Shown one piece after another: positions 23,846 to 37,100 of a stretch of 55,498 bases of DNA (positions within the stretch are counted from its first letter, which is position 1; each line of letters opens with the position of its first letter). The stretch is from Allomyces macrogynus ATCC 38327. Its lineage: Eukaryota > Blastocladiomycota > Blastocladiomycetes > Blastocladiales > Blastocladiaceae. Location of the stretch: positions 309,872 to 365,369 of the forward strand of contig GG745335.1 of NCBI GenBank assembly GCA_000151295.1. Direction: 5' to 3'. The notes beneath the pieces were generated by a model. The model saw only the letters and a program-made list of their open reading frames with translations, had not been told where the DNA came from and searched no databases. The translations under genes and the position numbers were made by a program.

Positions 23846-25746
23846 GAGAACCAAGTGGAAGCTGCGAAAAATTGGTCGGCTTGCCCGCGTCTTTCCGAAA
23901 TACCTGTTGATCTGCTGCACGATGTCGCGCAGTTTCTCGTTGATGTGCTACGCGACGCTCTCGCCCTAGCTGCAACTTGCTCCTCGGCGCGGTTCGCGGT
24001 TCTCCCAGTGGCCCAACGCGTTGCATTTGTCCCCGGATTGGGCAACCTGCATCGGCTCGTGCGCTCATTCCAAGATAACGCTCTCTCGAACCGCTCCACG
24101 GGCACTTTGGGCGCGTCTCCACTGCTCCTCGTCCGCAAACTGCTGGCGGGCAATCGGATGGCTGGCCCAACGGGTACCAAGGACGCGTTGCTGCTCATGA
24201 CATGTCCCTTGCAGTGTGCCCAAACTGCCGTGCCGTGGATTATTCGTCGTTGCTGATCTGCGTGGAGCCGCTAGATGAGAATGTGACTGTAAATCTCGCG
24301 GTCTTGGCCAGTTGCCGCGGTGTGATTCGGCTTCCAGTTGAATACGTGCCGATGCCACCTGTGGGACTGATGCAATCGCCGTTTCTTCTGACAATCACTT
24401 TCATTAACTTTGAGCATGGCGAGCTGTACGCCGTGGACGGCCGGATGGAGAGTGCTGCGTCTGATCTTCATTCTACAAAGGTTCAGAGATTGAGCCTCCC
24501 CTTTTGGGTTTTTGCGAACCGATCATGGACGCTGACCGAAACGAGCTCTGTCATGCTCACTGGTCTTGATCACAATTTGCTCGCCATCGACTCCCCAAAA
24601 TCAGCGTTGGTGTGGAGACAAAACAGTCGCCAATCAAGGCGCGTATTCCTGATCTTACCTCGACTTCACACGTTGTCGTCGCCGAACCTGAAGCTTTGCC
24701 GGAAGTCCTCCATTACGAACCCCCCGAACGGGCGCGATGCGCTCGCAGTCTGACGATTGGAAAGATGAGTGTACCTGTCATGGTGTGGGTCGCGACGGGA
24801 TTTAGCTCTGGCCGCCGCTGGCCCGCTCTCGAAATCGCGCCTGCGTCGGACGTGAAGATGATATCCATGCGCTCCATTGCCGCGTCTCTGCCGCTCTTTG
24901 CCTCGCTCGAATTGGGTGGACCGGCCAATATCTCCGCTTCAGCGCTCTTTCCTGCCGTCAAAATTATCTTAGCGTCGTGCCCACTTCGCCGACTCACTGT
25001 TGCTGGGTTTGTCGTGGCAACGAGTGTCCACCCGCCCAGGGCGGACGCCGGCCTTGCCACTCAGCTTACAGACGTATCTCCACCGACCCATGTTGGAAGA
25101 ACTGCTCCTTGAGGCGCACCCTGTCCTGTACTTTCACCTGACTGTCGCTATTCGCGCCGACGTCCTTGCCTGCCTGCGCCTGCTCAAGTTCCGCCACCTC
25201 ACGCTCGTGCCGCACTCGTCGTCGGCAGGCGAGTGGTTCCAGGTGCTTGAACAGTGTACTAGTCGGCCTTACACGCCACCGTACCAGTTGAACATGCCGC
25301 ACCTGGCCGCTCTGGATCGGACTGTTTCCACAATCCATCCCGCGTGGCTCCCCATCGCACCCAACCTGGAGTGTCTTGTCCTGGTCGCGTTGTCTGCGTG
25401 GATAGTGGCTACAATGGAGCGCGTTCTCGCCGAGTTGTACCCCAACCTGACCGACTTGATTCTGCCGGGCGTGCCATCTTCTGGCTATTTGACCAGGTCC
25501 ATGATCGCGGAGTGGGCGGGCGCTCATTTTGGATCTCCACGGTCGCGTCGGTTGGTCCGTGTTCTTGCCAGGCAGCGAGTGGGTGTGACCTCCGAATTTG
25601 CCGAGGAACGGGATCCGTGGCTCTTGGCTGGCGATGCGTGGGGGTCAGATGCGCGGGATGGGCAAGTCGGGCACTCTGGCAAGGAGGCCGGGCGCGTCAC
25701 GCTGGCGTGGTTGCTCAAGGCGTGGAAAATTGCCGGGCCAGTGTAG
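23846..25746 (+). CDS. F-box/LRR-like protein (family member 2), multi-exon, 5' end open
   Basis: Four exons fit: 23846-24173, 24215-24671, 24749-25006 and 25065-25746. At first sight the frame changes look like decay, but each has a GT-AG pair with matching phase: a 41-nt GTACCA-TTGCAG intron, a 77-nt intron whose removal restores LPRLHTLTIGK, and a 58-nt intron whose removal restores RLTVAGLQTYLH. The F-box-like segment is LSEIPVDLLHDVAQFL followed by ALALAATCSSARF. Leucine-rich repeats fill the rest, and the end (EAGRVTLAWLLKAWKI) resembles the end of member 1. No ATG precedes the F-box in this exon, so a 5' exon is missing; the ORF at 23604 is the candidate. A role as SCF substrate adaptor is an inference. 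Confidence 0.65.
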
Positions 25747-25926
25747 AGATCTTGGTGTTGTGCTCGGAACCAAGCGTGCAGTGCGCTGCGTTCGTGTTTT
25801 GGGGGTTGAAGAGTATCGGAAAACCGTTGAGATGTGTCGTTGGCAGCTTCTCCACCCAGTAATTTCGATTGGAATTGTCCAATCTATATAACCAAAACCT
25901 CAACTACATTTCCTTACGACGTGACC

Positions 25927-28900
25927 TTACAGCTCAAACACCTGGTCGAGCCCCTGGTACCCATCGCACATCAGGCACAGCGTCGAACCCTTACCGAGGT
26001 ACGGCAGCGTCGCGTTGATCCGCGTGCGCTCGCGAAACTGGAATCGGCGCAGCTCCACTCGCCGCGACACGTCGGGCAAACCTGGACCCGTCTCGGAGGC
26101 ATCCTCGGGCGCCGGACCGACCATAAGCAGGTACCACCCCTCGTACTGCACTTTCGGGAATCGCGGCGCGTGAATGCGCGTGTCCTTGACCGTCTGATGC
26201 GCCGGGAACGCACTGCGCCGCGAGACGGTGATACGCACCGTGTTGGACGCGGCAGTCGCGGGATCGGGCTTGGTCTTGCCCGAGATCCGCTCCTGCGCGA
26301 GATCGATAACGCCGTCGGCCTTTTCAGAGCCCTGCTGGTCACCGTCGGTCTTTTCCGCTGCCGGCGCCGCCATATCCGCAGCGTTCACCTTGAACTGCAA
26401 GTCGACGAGCGGCAAGTTGGCCGCGAACTTGAGCAGCGCCGGGTCGTGCTTGAGCGCGCGTTCCGGGCACGCGAGCAGCTGCGCGATGCACGCCACGTTG
26501 CGCGGCAGCTTGTTCCGCTGCACGCTTTTCGGCAGCTGGCCCAAGTTATCGTCGGTGATCCACTGTCCTTGCTTGATGCTCTGCAGGAGCGTGAGAATCT
26601 GCAGCGTCGTTTCCGGCAGACCCTTGTAAACGGCCACGTCAATCATCGCCTGCGCGATTCGCACCGACGAGTCGACGACCGTGATCGTATCCGTCACGTA
26701 ATCCACAATCGGTAATGCCGCGTGCGACATGTGCGCCTGAATGAGCAGGTGCGCCTTGAGGTGCGGGCTGTCCCACGCCGGGAAATGGTGCACGGGCATG
26801 GGCAAGTCCTCGGCGAGCGCTTTGTTGAGCAGGTCCTCGTTGTGGCGCACGGGGATCTCAGCGTACTCTTGCGCGAGCGCGAGCGTATCGAGCAGCCGGC
26901 GGTGCGTCGGAACGACGCCGGACCGAATACTGTAGTGAAAGTGGTCGAGCGTCTGGTACTGCAGGTAGTAGAAGGACCCGATCGCGCCCATCTTGGTCGG
27001 AATCACCTTGTGCCCTTCGAGCTCAATGCACCCAGCCGACTCGAGGTCCTGCAGAACATTGTCGACCATCTTCGACAGATACACGTTCACGTCCTCGGGC
27101 GCCGGCGAGACAAGGTCGTAGTAGGTCGGGTTGCGCTGCAGGCGCCGGTAAAAGTAGGTCCAGGTCACGTAGTCGAGCGCGTCCTGCTTGCTCTTGATCG
27201 TGCCGGTCGCAATCTCGGCGTTCATGTGGTCGTGTAGGAACTTGTGCAGGCTCGACTCGACGGGGAACGGCGAGTGAAGGAACTTCTTGTAGAAGGCCTT
27301 TTTCGAGTCGGTCACAAAGATGCATGCGACACCCTTGTCGTCGTAACCGGGGCGGCCCGCACGGCCCATCATTTGCAGCACGTCGGTGATCGGGAAGTCG
27401 ACATATTTCTTCTTCTTGGCGTCGTAAAACTCGGTGCCCTTGATGCACACCAAGTGCGCGGGCGTGTTGACACCCCACGCGAGCGTCGACGTCGCGACTA
27501 AAACTTGAATCTTGAGCGAGACGAACAGCTCCTCGACAATGCGCCGGTCCGAGTCGGTCAGACCGGCATGGTGCAGCCCGATCCCAAACGACAACGAGTG
27601 CGCAAGGTTCGTGTCCTTGATGCGCGCGAGCACGTCCTCGAGCGCGTCCTCGTCAATCTTGAGGAAACGTTTCGGCTGGTCGTCCATGCAACAGTAGCTG
27701 ATCAGGTCCTGCGCGGTCAATCGAGTCTGCCGGCGCGACGAGACAAACACAATCACGGGCTGCGACGGCGAGTGCCGCAAAATCGCCGAGTAGGTCGGCT
27801 TGTTCATGGTCGCCATGCGCGGGCAGTAGTGCTTGCCCGGGAACCCGTCAATGTACGACTCGAGCTGTACGGGGCGCACCGAGTGGCGGAAGTTGAACAA
27901 GCCCGTGGGCCGGATCCCGAGCCAGTCGGCCAAGTCGCGCGCATTCGCGAGTGCCGTACTGAGCCCAACGATCCGAATCGCGTTGCCCGTCGTCTGCGAA
28001 ATGTAATGCATGCGTGACACAATCACCTCGAGAATCGGGCCGCGCTCGCCCCCGAGCAAGTGGATTTCGTCAATGATGACGGTGCGCACGGTCTGCACGT
28101 ACGACCGCGACCGCCAGTTGCGCGAGACACCGTCCCACTTTTCTGGCGTCGTGATGATAATGTCGGCGCCGAGAATCGTGTCGAGGTCGGGCGTCACGTC
28201 GCCCGTCAACTCGACGATACTGCGGTTCATGGACGCGAGTTTCTGCCGCCAGTCGTCGACGCGTTCGCGGACCAGCGCCTTGAGCGGCGCGATATACACG
28301 ACCTTGCCGTTGGTCGGGAAGTCGCGGAACGTAGCCCACATGGCGAGCTCTGCGGCTACGGTTTTGCCGGACCCGGTCGGCGCGCCGAGAAGCACATTCT
28401 CGCGCGAGTGGTAGAGAGTGTGGAACACTTGCGTCTGGATCGGGTTGAAGAACTGGAACTTTTGCGCGCAGATCGCTTCGAGCACGGGGTTCTGCAGCGC
28501 CGAGATGGGCAGCGGGTTCAGGTTGAGCAAGTCCGTGTGCGGCGTGTAGAGGTCGGGCAAGATCAAGTGGTCGAGTGTGACCGTGCACATCGACTCGGCG
28601 CCGATCCACGTGTCGGACACCCATCGCACGTAGAGCTGCGGCGGCGGCGGGCTCGCAATCGGCAGCTTGAGCTCCATGTGCACGGGCTCCTGGTGCTTGC
28701 TCCGGTGGATCAGGATCTGCTCCGAGTGGTAGAGCGCGCCGTCCGAGTCCTGCACCCAGATCCAGAACGCCTGCATCTTGCCGTGTACCGCTTCAAGCCA
28801 ATCAAACTCGGCCGTAATGTCGAGCTGCAGCTCAACGACCGTGCTCGTGATAGGCGCGACACGCGACACAATCTCGAGCGACGGGAACTGCCACGCGCAC

Positions 28901-31900
28901 TGCACGACGATCGGCCCGTACTTTTGGTTGCGAATCAGCTGGCCGGCGTCGGACGGCGTCATTTCGCGCAGGTCCTCGATCTGCACGTGCTCGAGGTGGC
29001 CGAGCTTGTCGATAATCTCGAACGGCAGGACCGAGAACTGGCTGAGCGGGTGCTCAAACGGCCACTTGCGGTGCTCGACCGACTTGCACAGCTTGAGCAC
29101 CACATCGCATGTCGACGCAAACGACCGGTTGAGCGCAAATTCGAAGAATGCGCGCAAGATACGCGCAGCGTTTTGCGCGACAAACATGGTGTCGGAAATG
29201 AGCGCGAAGTCCTCGAGCGGCGCACGCGAAATGTACGATTGCAGCAGAATGTTGATCTTGGTCGCCGAGTCGGTCACGGCCACCTCCTTCACGTTGCCGC
29301 CCACATTATTCTCGCCCGAAATCGTGGCCTTGACTCGCTGCGTGCGCCGGATCTGGCACGGGCAGTACTGTGCGAGCAGCTTCGACAGTTCCTTGACCTC
29401 CGACTCACGCAGCTTGATCTGGTCAAACTCGACGCACGCGCACAGAAGCACGAGCACGTCGGCCTCAGACATGTTATCACGCAACTGGCGGTGCACGAGT
29501 TCGACGGTGCCGTACTTGATGTAGTAGTTGGATGCGATGCGGCCAACGTCCTTGGACGCGAGCGTGCCCGTGTGCGGGTCGTAGACGATCATGTTGGTCA
29601 GGAACAGCGTCTTGGCCGCGTCCTCGATCAACTCGCGCCGCTTCGACACGAGCGACGTGTCGTCGTCGGTCACGATCCCGTACCGGACAGGATTCTTGCG
29701 CATGCGCACGTAGAGGTACGTGTACCCGAGCCACTGGACGGCCTCGTCGACAGTCGTCACGGTGCCGAGCGAGATTTCGGCATTGAGGTTGTCGACCATG
29801 CCCGACGCGAATTGCGACTCGATCGGGTGCTGCTGCGTCATTTGCGACACGTAGTGCGGCAGCTTCTCGAGCGACGTCTATTCGATGCGAAGCAGAGTCA
29901 GTCGTCATTCCTCGAATTTGGCTCGCCAAGTGTAAGTCGCGACGTACCAGAATGTAACCCACACCCTCGCTCTCAAACTGCGGGCGACCGGCACGCCCGA
30001 AAATCTGCAGCACATCGAGAATCCCCACGTCGACAAACGCGCCCTTTTGCGCATCGTAGACGTCGGTACCGCGAATAATGACGGCGTGCGCCGGCAAGTT
30101 GACACCCCACGCGAGCGTGGCCGTGCAGCACAACACCTTGATCATGCCGGCCGCAAATAGCTTCTCCGTTAAGGAGCGATCGGAACGCAACATCCCGGCA
30201 TGGTGAATGCCGAACCCTTGGTCAAACAATTCGCGCAGTTCGCGGTTGCGCGACTTGGCCGTTTCGCGGCGCCAATCGTGGTGCCCTGCCATGCCCGTGC
30301 AATCAAACAAGTCAACCTCATCCTCCTGGACGGCAAGTTCGCGCATGGCCTGCGCGGCACGGACCGTATCCTTGCGCGCGTGCACGAAAATCATGACCTG
30401 GTACCCGGCGCGCACCTGCTCGATGCACTTGTCAAAGCACGCGCGGTCGAGGTTGCGCTTCTGCGATGCTGAATTCGTCTTGCCCTTGATCCCCAAAAAG
30501 TGCTGCGTGAGCGGTACCGGGCGGAACCCGTTATCAAAGAAGAACAGGCCCTTGTACGGGTTCACGCGCAGGAACGAGGCCACGTCAATGTAGTTGGGCA
30601 GCGTCGCCGAAAGTCCGACAATGCGAATCATCGACTGCGTCGACTCGACTTGCCGCTGCGTGCGCGCGACGAGCGTCTCGAGCACGGTGCCGCGGTCCTC
30701 GTGCAGCAGGTGCACTTCGTCGATGATGAGGAGCTTGACCTTTTGCGCGAGCTCCGAGTCACCCGTGGCCTTACGCGTGACCACGTCCCATTTCTCGGGC
30801 GTCGTGACAATCATTTGCGTGGCCAAGATCTCCTGCTTGGTCATTTGCATGTCGCCCGTCAATTCGCGCACTTGGATCCCGAGCGGTCGCAGCCGCTTCG
30901 AGAATTTCTCGACGACTTCGGCGGCGAGCGCCTTCATGGGCGCGACGTAGATGATTTTGAAGTCGTTCTTGGCAATGATCGGCTGCCGGTGCTTGACCAT
31001 GGCCAATTTGCGGTTCTGGTCTGGGAACCGCGTGCCGCGCCGGACGTGCTGCACGGGCGGCCGCTTGGCTCCTGCTGGCCCGTCGTCGCCCGCGTCAGCA
31101 TCTTCGTCGAAACCGCCCGGCCCGTCGCCGCCATCGTCCTCGTCGTCAAACTCGGCGTCGGGATCGACCGGCGCCTTGGCAACCGGCTCCACAGCCTCGT
31201 CTTCGTCGTCGCGTTCGTTGGCGTCAATCAAGTAATTCGAGATCGTGCGTAGCACCGTGAGCATCGCCACGTCGGTCTTTCCCGCGCCCGTTGGCGCGCA
31301 CACGAGCATATTCTCATTCGTCTCAAACGCGATCGGGTAGACGAGCGACTGCACCTTGTTGAGCGACTTGTACCCCGGGTACGCCGGCCGAATCCACTTC
31401 GGCAGCTTATCGATCGTAATCACCTGCTGTTCCGGCAACGGCGGCGCCTGCTGTGCCGCCGGAATCACGACCTCCTGGTACTCGGGCTCGTCAATCTGGA
31501 CCGACCCGGCAGGTAGCGCGTACTTGGCGCCGATCATGATCGTCGAGACGATCGGCCGCCCACCGGTATGGAACACGTGCGGGTAGTTGGGCCCGGACCG
31601 GTCGACGATCCCGCCACTTGGCAGTGGCGCGGGGCCGCGCATAAGCTGCTCTTCGCGCGCGCGCTTCCAGTCGTCGAGCTGGTCGGCCTTGCGCTCGGCC
31701 TTGGCGACGCGCAGAATGTCGTACCGGTGCGCGACAAGCTCCGTGATCAGCGGCAGACTGTCGTACCCGAGAAACTCGAGCAGGTCGGCACTGACGGCGT
31801 CGGACGAGGCCGATGCGCCGTCGCGCAAGATGCGCATAATCGTGTCAAAGAGCGTGGAGAGATCGAGCGTCGCGTCGGCGCCAAGCGCGAGCTGCTGGTC

Positions 31901-32481
31901 GATGTGGTTCGCGCAGAGACTGGTGGAGGAAGGGCGTCAGGAGTTGGTGCGCTTGGACACAGATGCAGTTCGCGGAAACACTCGTACCGGAAAAGCCACT
32001 CGCTACTGTACGGCTCGACACCGTCCATGGCCACGTCCAGCGCGCCGCCATCGTCGTGGTTGGCAATGACCACGTCTTCGGCCCACGCCGCCATATCAAA
32101 CCTCTTCTTGCCCCCGTCGACGCGCACATCGAGCGACGACTCGAACCCGGCCTGTTCCAGCTCGGCGAGGACGTTGGCGGGAATCAGCGAAAACGGGTCC
32201 GTCTCGTCGTTCAGCTCGGTCTGGTTGGCCGCATTCGTGACGCGCTGTACGAGCTCGTCCCATTCGGCGTCGACGGGCGAGTCGAATCCGTTCAGTGATG
32301 ATGGGCCCGGGATCGCGGACCGCAAGAAAGCGGGCGGGTCGGGCGCGTAGAGCGCGGCCTTGCGCGCCTGGTAGGTGAACGAATGCAGTGGCGAGTCGGC
32401 GTGCAAGTGGCCGGCGTCGGCGTCGGCAACGGCAAACGAGGCCTCGACGAGACTGAAGGGCATGTTGGCCGCGTGGTCCAT
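25927..32481 (-). CDS. ASCC3: ASCC3/Slh1-type Ski2-like RNA helicase
   Basis: Exons in coding order are 32481-31961, 31919-29948 and 29877-25927, giving 2147 residues. Two complete helicase cassettes are present. Cassette 1 has CAPTGAGKT (about 388) and DEVH (about 571). Cassette 2 has GAPTGSGKT (about 1328) and DEIH (about 1433). Each is followed by a Sec63-type region. The spacing and motifs VYIAPLKALVRER, STALANARDLADWL and PGKHYCPRMATMNKP match ASCC3/Slh1. The intact second-cassette motifs argue against Brr2, whose second cassette is degenerate. ASCC3/Slh1 is the motor of the ASCC/RQT complex that splits collided ribosomes, and in animals it also helps alkylation repair. Introns are 41 and 70 nt. 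Between YLIDAN and FKIIYVAPM of cassette 1 lies an unusual acidic insertion of about 80-90 residues (Asp/Glu/Gly). Confidence 0.94.
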
Positions 32482-32901
32482 GATGGTATCGGTGTTGAAA
32501 GAGCGACGGTTTGGCGTTGGTTGGTCGGTCAATAAACTTGGCACTTGGTATTCAGTTGGTGGCAAGTGCAAACTCGAGGGCCTCGCGCCGTTATGAAGTG
32601 ACCGCCGGCAGCAGATCGTCGGAGTCGAATGAATCAAACGAGCGTCCTCTGCGTGTTGCGCCGGGTTATTTGCTGGTGGCAGCGTCGTTGACGAGGTGGT
32701 CGTGGTGGCCAGCCGCCGACTGGATTATACTTGGTCACGGACGCGATCAACGAAGTCGGCTGGACCCACGGCTGCATCCTGAACTTGAATTGACACACGA
32801 AACCACCACTCAACTGCAAGAATATCCAATCTCATTTTGTTTCTCAGCACTTTGATGATAGCGACCAAGATAACATGACGTCTATGTATGAATCTCATCG
32901 A
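32482..32901. other. Intergenic; ASCC3 upstream, TRAPPC2L downstream
   Basis: A 420-base gap between two minus-strand genes. No regulatory motif or RNA gene is visible. Confidence 0.4.
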
Positions 32902-33622
32902 TCAGCTCGCCGCAGGGGCCGCGAGCGTCTGCAGCCGCACGCGGAACCGCGGCGAGGCCACCATTTGCGTCGAGTCCGGGTCGTAGAACGGGTTGCCGAG
33001 CAAATCAATGTAGGCCGAGTGGATCACGTCGAATGCCTACACGACAAGGTGGAGAAGGAAGCGTTGATGAGCGCGGTGCACGGCGCGCAATCGTCCAAAC
33101 GACATTGAGGCTCGCGTACCGCCTTGACTTCGCTGTCTTTGGTCGGGACGGTGGTCGGAATCACGATGAGGAACTTGACGCGCGTGTTGGTCATGTAGCC
33201 GTAACTGAAAGAAGAAGAAGAGTAAATGAGCAGGTGTCAGCGCTTCGTTAGTCGCGTGAACGCGGCGCACGAGCATTTGAATCCGTACACGTTTTGGCTC
33301 TCGATGGTGCAGAGCAGGCCCAAGTAGAGGTCGCCCGACTTGGACCCGGACCGCAGCTTCTCGTCGACATAGTCACACGACATGTGGGCCAAGTAGTGAT
33401 ACTTGAGCTCTTGGTCGGCCGCATTTCCGAAAGTTTGGATCAGCAACGGGTTGTTCTGTTGGCCGAGCAAATGACACATCAGCACCATCATCGTTCATGT
33501 TTGCAAGCACGGGCACACGATATCGACAACCATCCTACCTGCTTGCCGACGACGGCAATGCATGCGATGCCGTTTGGGTACCGCGGGACCGGGATGGTGC
33601 TTGTTGGGCGCGAATAGGACAT
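32902..33622 (-). CDS. TRAPP complex subunit 2-like protein (TRAPPC2L/Tca17)
   Basis: Exons in coding order are 33622-33539, 33455-33289, 33204-33120 and 33036-32902, giving 156 residues, close to the family's size of about 140. Diagnostic stretches are GIACIAVVGKQNNPLLIQTF, ELKYHYLAHMSCDYVDEK, DLYLGLLCTIESQNVYGYMT, VKFLIVI and FDVIHSAYIDLLGNPFYDP, in the same order as TRAPPC2L. The longin-fold subunit belongs to TRAPP complexes that activate Rab GTPases at the Golgi. All three introns are 83-84 nt; the split valine codon (GT|T) in NVYGY supports intron 2. It lies head to head with ELP1, 518 bases between the start codons. Confidence 0.93.
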
Positions 33623-34140
33623 GATGCGCGTCGAAGATGGCCTGGTCAAGTCGGAAAACGCGGCCAGTTGCAATAACCATCAGCTTTCGTGTTCATGAAC
33701 CGTGAAGCTCTCGGGAATCGACAGGCATTGAGAAGGCTTGCACGGTCGGAGGCCGACATCAGGGCGCGCTTCTGCTGACCCCCGCTGGGCATCAGCAGCA
33801 TTCTCCTACAGCCGCAATCGATTGGTGGCTTTGACCAGTACTTTTGGCTCGTAGATTGCTTGACCACAGATTGATGATTGCAGCGGGTCCTCGCCACAGA
33901 TGCTGGCTCCGTAATGGTGTTGTTGCTTGCTGCAGCTGCAACGAATGGCGGCCACTTGGGCGTGTTTTGACGACCAAAGCACAAGGACGCGGTCTGCTGG
34001 TTCAAGTCACTCGCACGTGCGGCTGGGCCTTTGCATCTGGCGGACGACTTTGCTGCACCCAACCACTGTTGGCCAACCCAACCGTGATCCCGAGCAACAA
34101 TACTCGCTTTGGAGCAAGATCCCTCTGCAAAAGGGCCACG
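33623..34140. promoter_or_regulatory. Presumed divergent promoter of TRAPPC2L and ELP1
   Basis: A 518-base gap separates two divergent start codons. Short frames here carry no domain signal. The promoter role is inferred from orientation alone. Confidence 0.4.
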
Positions 34141-37100
34141 ATGCGGTCGCTCACTCTTTTGCGCGAAGCGTGGGCCTCGCTGCCGGGCACTGCCCTTGCC
34201 GTCGCACACGATGCGGCCGGCCACCGCGCCTTTGCTGCCATGGACGTGGGCGGCTTCCTCGAAGTCATCGAGATTGCCGAAAATGGAGTATGAATCATGA
34301 TCGACCCTGTCCACCCGCGTGGTGCCATGCTGATCGTCGTCAACTTGCGCTCCAGGACTTGTCCCCCGTGGGCGCGCTCGACCAAGTTCCTGACGGCAAG
34401 CTCACGTCCTTCACCTACCTCGCCGAAGACGACGTGCTGGTCCTCTCCTTTGCCAGCGGCGAGCTCGTGCGTCTCGCTGCCGACGGCACGCCCTCCCCCG
34501 TCGGCACCGTTGACGGCGGTGTCCTGGCCATGGTGTGGGCGCCCGACGAGGAGCTCGTCGTGCTCGTGACGGGTTTGGGGCGGTACATGGTCATGACCAA
34601 GGACTTTGATGCGCTGCACGAGGCGCCCATTGAGACCGACGCGCACGGCGACCAAGTGCCTGTCTCGGTCGGGTGGGGGCGCAAAGAGACGCAGTTCCAT
34701 GGGTCGGCAGGCAAGCAAGCTGCGCTCGCCAAGGACCCGTCAACGGCGCGGCAGTCGCCCGACGACGACCAGGCGCCGCGAATCACCTGGACGGGCGACG
34801 GCGCGCAGTTTGCGATCTCGTCGGTCGATGCAGCCGCCGTGGCCAAGCGCACGATCCGCGTCTACGCGCGCGACGGCGCGCTCCAGTCAACGTCGGAACT
34901 CGTCGACCAGCTCGAACATGTTCTTGCGTGGCGGCCTGTCGGGAACTTGATTGTCTCGTCGCAGCGGCTGCCTAACAAGCACCAGATTGTGTTTTTCGAG
35001 CCGAATGGCCTCCGGCACGGCGAGTTTGCGCTACGCCCAACGTGCCCGGCGACAAAGGAGGGCCACATCACGCTGCGCGAGCTCGCGTGGAACATGGACT
35101 CGACAGTGTTGCTCGTCTGGGCCGAGCACTCGGGCATGCCGCACCCGCACCACACGCTGCAGCTCTGGACTATGAACAACTACCATTGGTACCTGAAGCA
35201 GTGCATTGAGCTGCCCGTCGTGACCTCCGCTTCGTGGGACGCGGCCAGTCCGCTGACGCTCCACGTCACGACCAACGACGCCTACCTGCACTACGAGTGG
35301 GCGTGGGAGGTGTTGCGGTCGCCCGTCACGCACGTGGCACATGCCGCGTCTGTGGCCGTGATTGATGGGTCGGCCGTCCTGCACACGCCGTTCAAGATCA
35401 TGAACGTGCCGCCACCGTACTCAGCGTCACGGCTAGCCGTCGACTGGCCCGTCAAGTCGGTCGCGTTCTGCCAGCACTCAGACCATCTCGAGCGGGTCGC
35501 GCTGTTGTCGGGGTGGAACGGGTGCCATCTCGAGATTTTCGATCCCAAGACGGCGCGGGCCAACGCGTTCCAGCAAACTGGGACGGTCGAGTACGTGCTC
35601 TCATCTTGCAGGGACAGAGTTTGCCGAAATGTGATCATTCTCGCTTGCCCCCCGTTCATAGCGTCGATTTGGACAGCGCCCACTTGCGCCAGCTGCACTT
35701 CATTGACGCGCACGCGCTGCTCGCGCTCGCCTACGACCCGATCGGCCGCGTCGACAAGCTCGTGCGGATCGAGCTCGACCCGACGACCTTGACCGCGACC
35801 GAAGTCTCCGAGACCCTGCTCGACTTCCCGTGCTACCGCCTGTGCACGGGCCGCGGCCACGTCTTTCTCGAAACCGTGGACGGCACCGTCTATGCGGCGC
35901 ACTTTGACGCCAATACCGACGAGTACCGGCTCGACCGGTTTGTCGATTTCTTGACCCCGTGCGCGTGGATGGCCGTGGTCGCGTCCGACACGGACGCCTC
36001 GGACGTGCAGGTCGTCGGGCTCACGGCGCGGTCCAAGCTCTACGCGGGCGACACGACGATCTCGGTCGAGTGCCAGTCGTTCCTCGTGCACGCGCAGTTT
36101 CTTATTTTCACGACGCTCAGCCACACGGCGCATTTCGTGCCCGTGCGCGCGGTCCTGGACGGGAAACTCCCGCCGAACGTGGAGACACGCGCGGTCGAGC
36201 GCGGCGCTCAAATCGTGACGGCGCACCCGTTCGGGACGGGGTTGGTTCTGCAAATGCCTCGCGGCAACCTCGAAACGATCCATCCGCGCCCGCTGGTGCT
36301 GCGGACGCTGGCGGCCGACGTGGCGGCCGGTGCCTGGCGTGCGGCGTTTGTCAAGTGCCGGCAGCACCGGATCGAGTTCAATGTGCTCGTGGACCTGGAT
36401 TTGCCGCGGTTCATGCAGGTTGTGCCCGAAGTGATCAAGCAGTTGGATTCGGTCGAGCACCTGAACCTGCTCCTGTCATCGCTCAAGCGCGACGATATCA
36501 TCGAGACGACGTACACGGTGCTTGAGTCCGCGGCGCGGCATAAGCAATCTGAGTCCGACAAGGCCGGGAAAGTGAACCGGATCTGCGACGCTGTGCGCAC
36601 TGAGCTCGAGCGGGACGGGGCGCTTTACCCGCTGGCGACATGGATTTCGAGCATTGTCACCACGCACGTCAAGAAGACGCCGCCGCACGTCGAGGAAGCC
36701 TTGACGCTGATCAAGCAGCTGTCGGTGACGCACGCGAACGTGGCCGACAAGGCTCTCAAGTACACGATTTTCCTGGTGAACGTCGACACGCTCTACAATG
36801 TCGCCCTCGGGATGTACGACTTTGCGCTGGTGCTCATGGTCGCGCAACAGTCACACAAGGACCCGCGCGAGTACCTGGCGTTCCTCGGGGAACTCAAGCA
36901 GTTGCCCGACGCGTATCGCAAGTATAAGATCGACACGCACCTCGAACGGTTCCCGCGCGCGTTTGCGCACTTGCTCGATGCCGGCGACGCGTACTTTGCC
37001 GAAGCGATCGCGTTCATGCAGCGGCACGGGCTCTACGCGCAGGCGATCAAGTACTACTCGGCGCGGCCCGACTGCGACGACCAGCGCCGGTACGTGCTGG

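Noticed and set aside
23846..25746. Frameshifted pseudogene
   Set aside because: All three frame changes have GT-AG pairs with matching phase, and removal restores continuous leucine-rich repeats.
28060..30078. 672-codon plus-strand ORF
   Set aside because: It is the antisense shadow of the ASCC3 gene, an effect of strong G/C third positions; its sequence is low-complexity His/Arg/Glu/Val.
25927..32481. Assignment as Brr2 (U5 snRNP helicase)
   Set aside because: Both cassettes keep full Walker A and DExH motifs, and the conserved strings around cassette 2 match ASCC3/Slh1 rather than Brr2.
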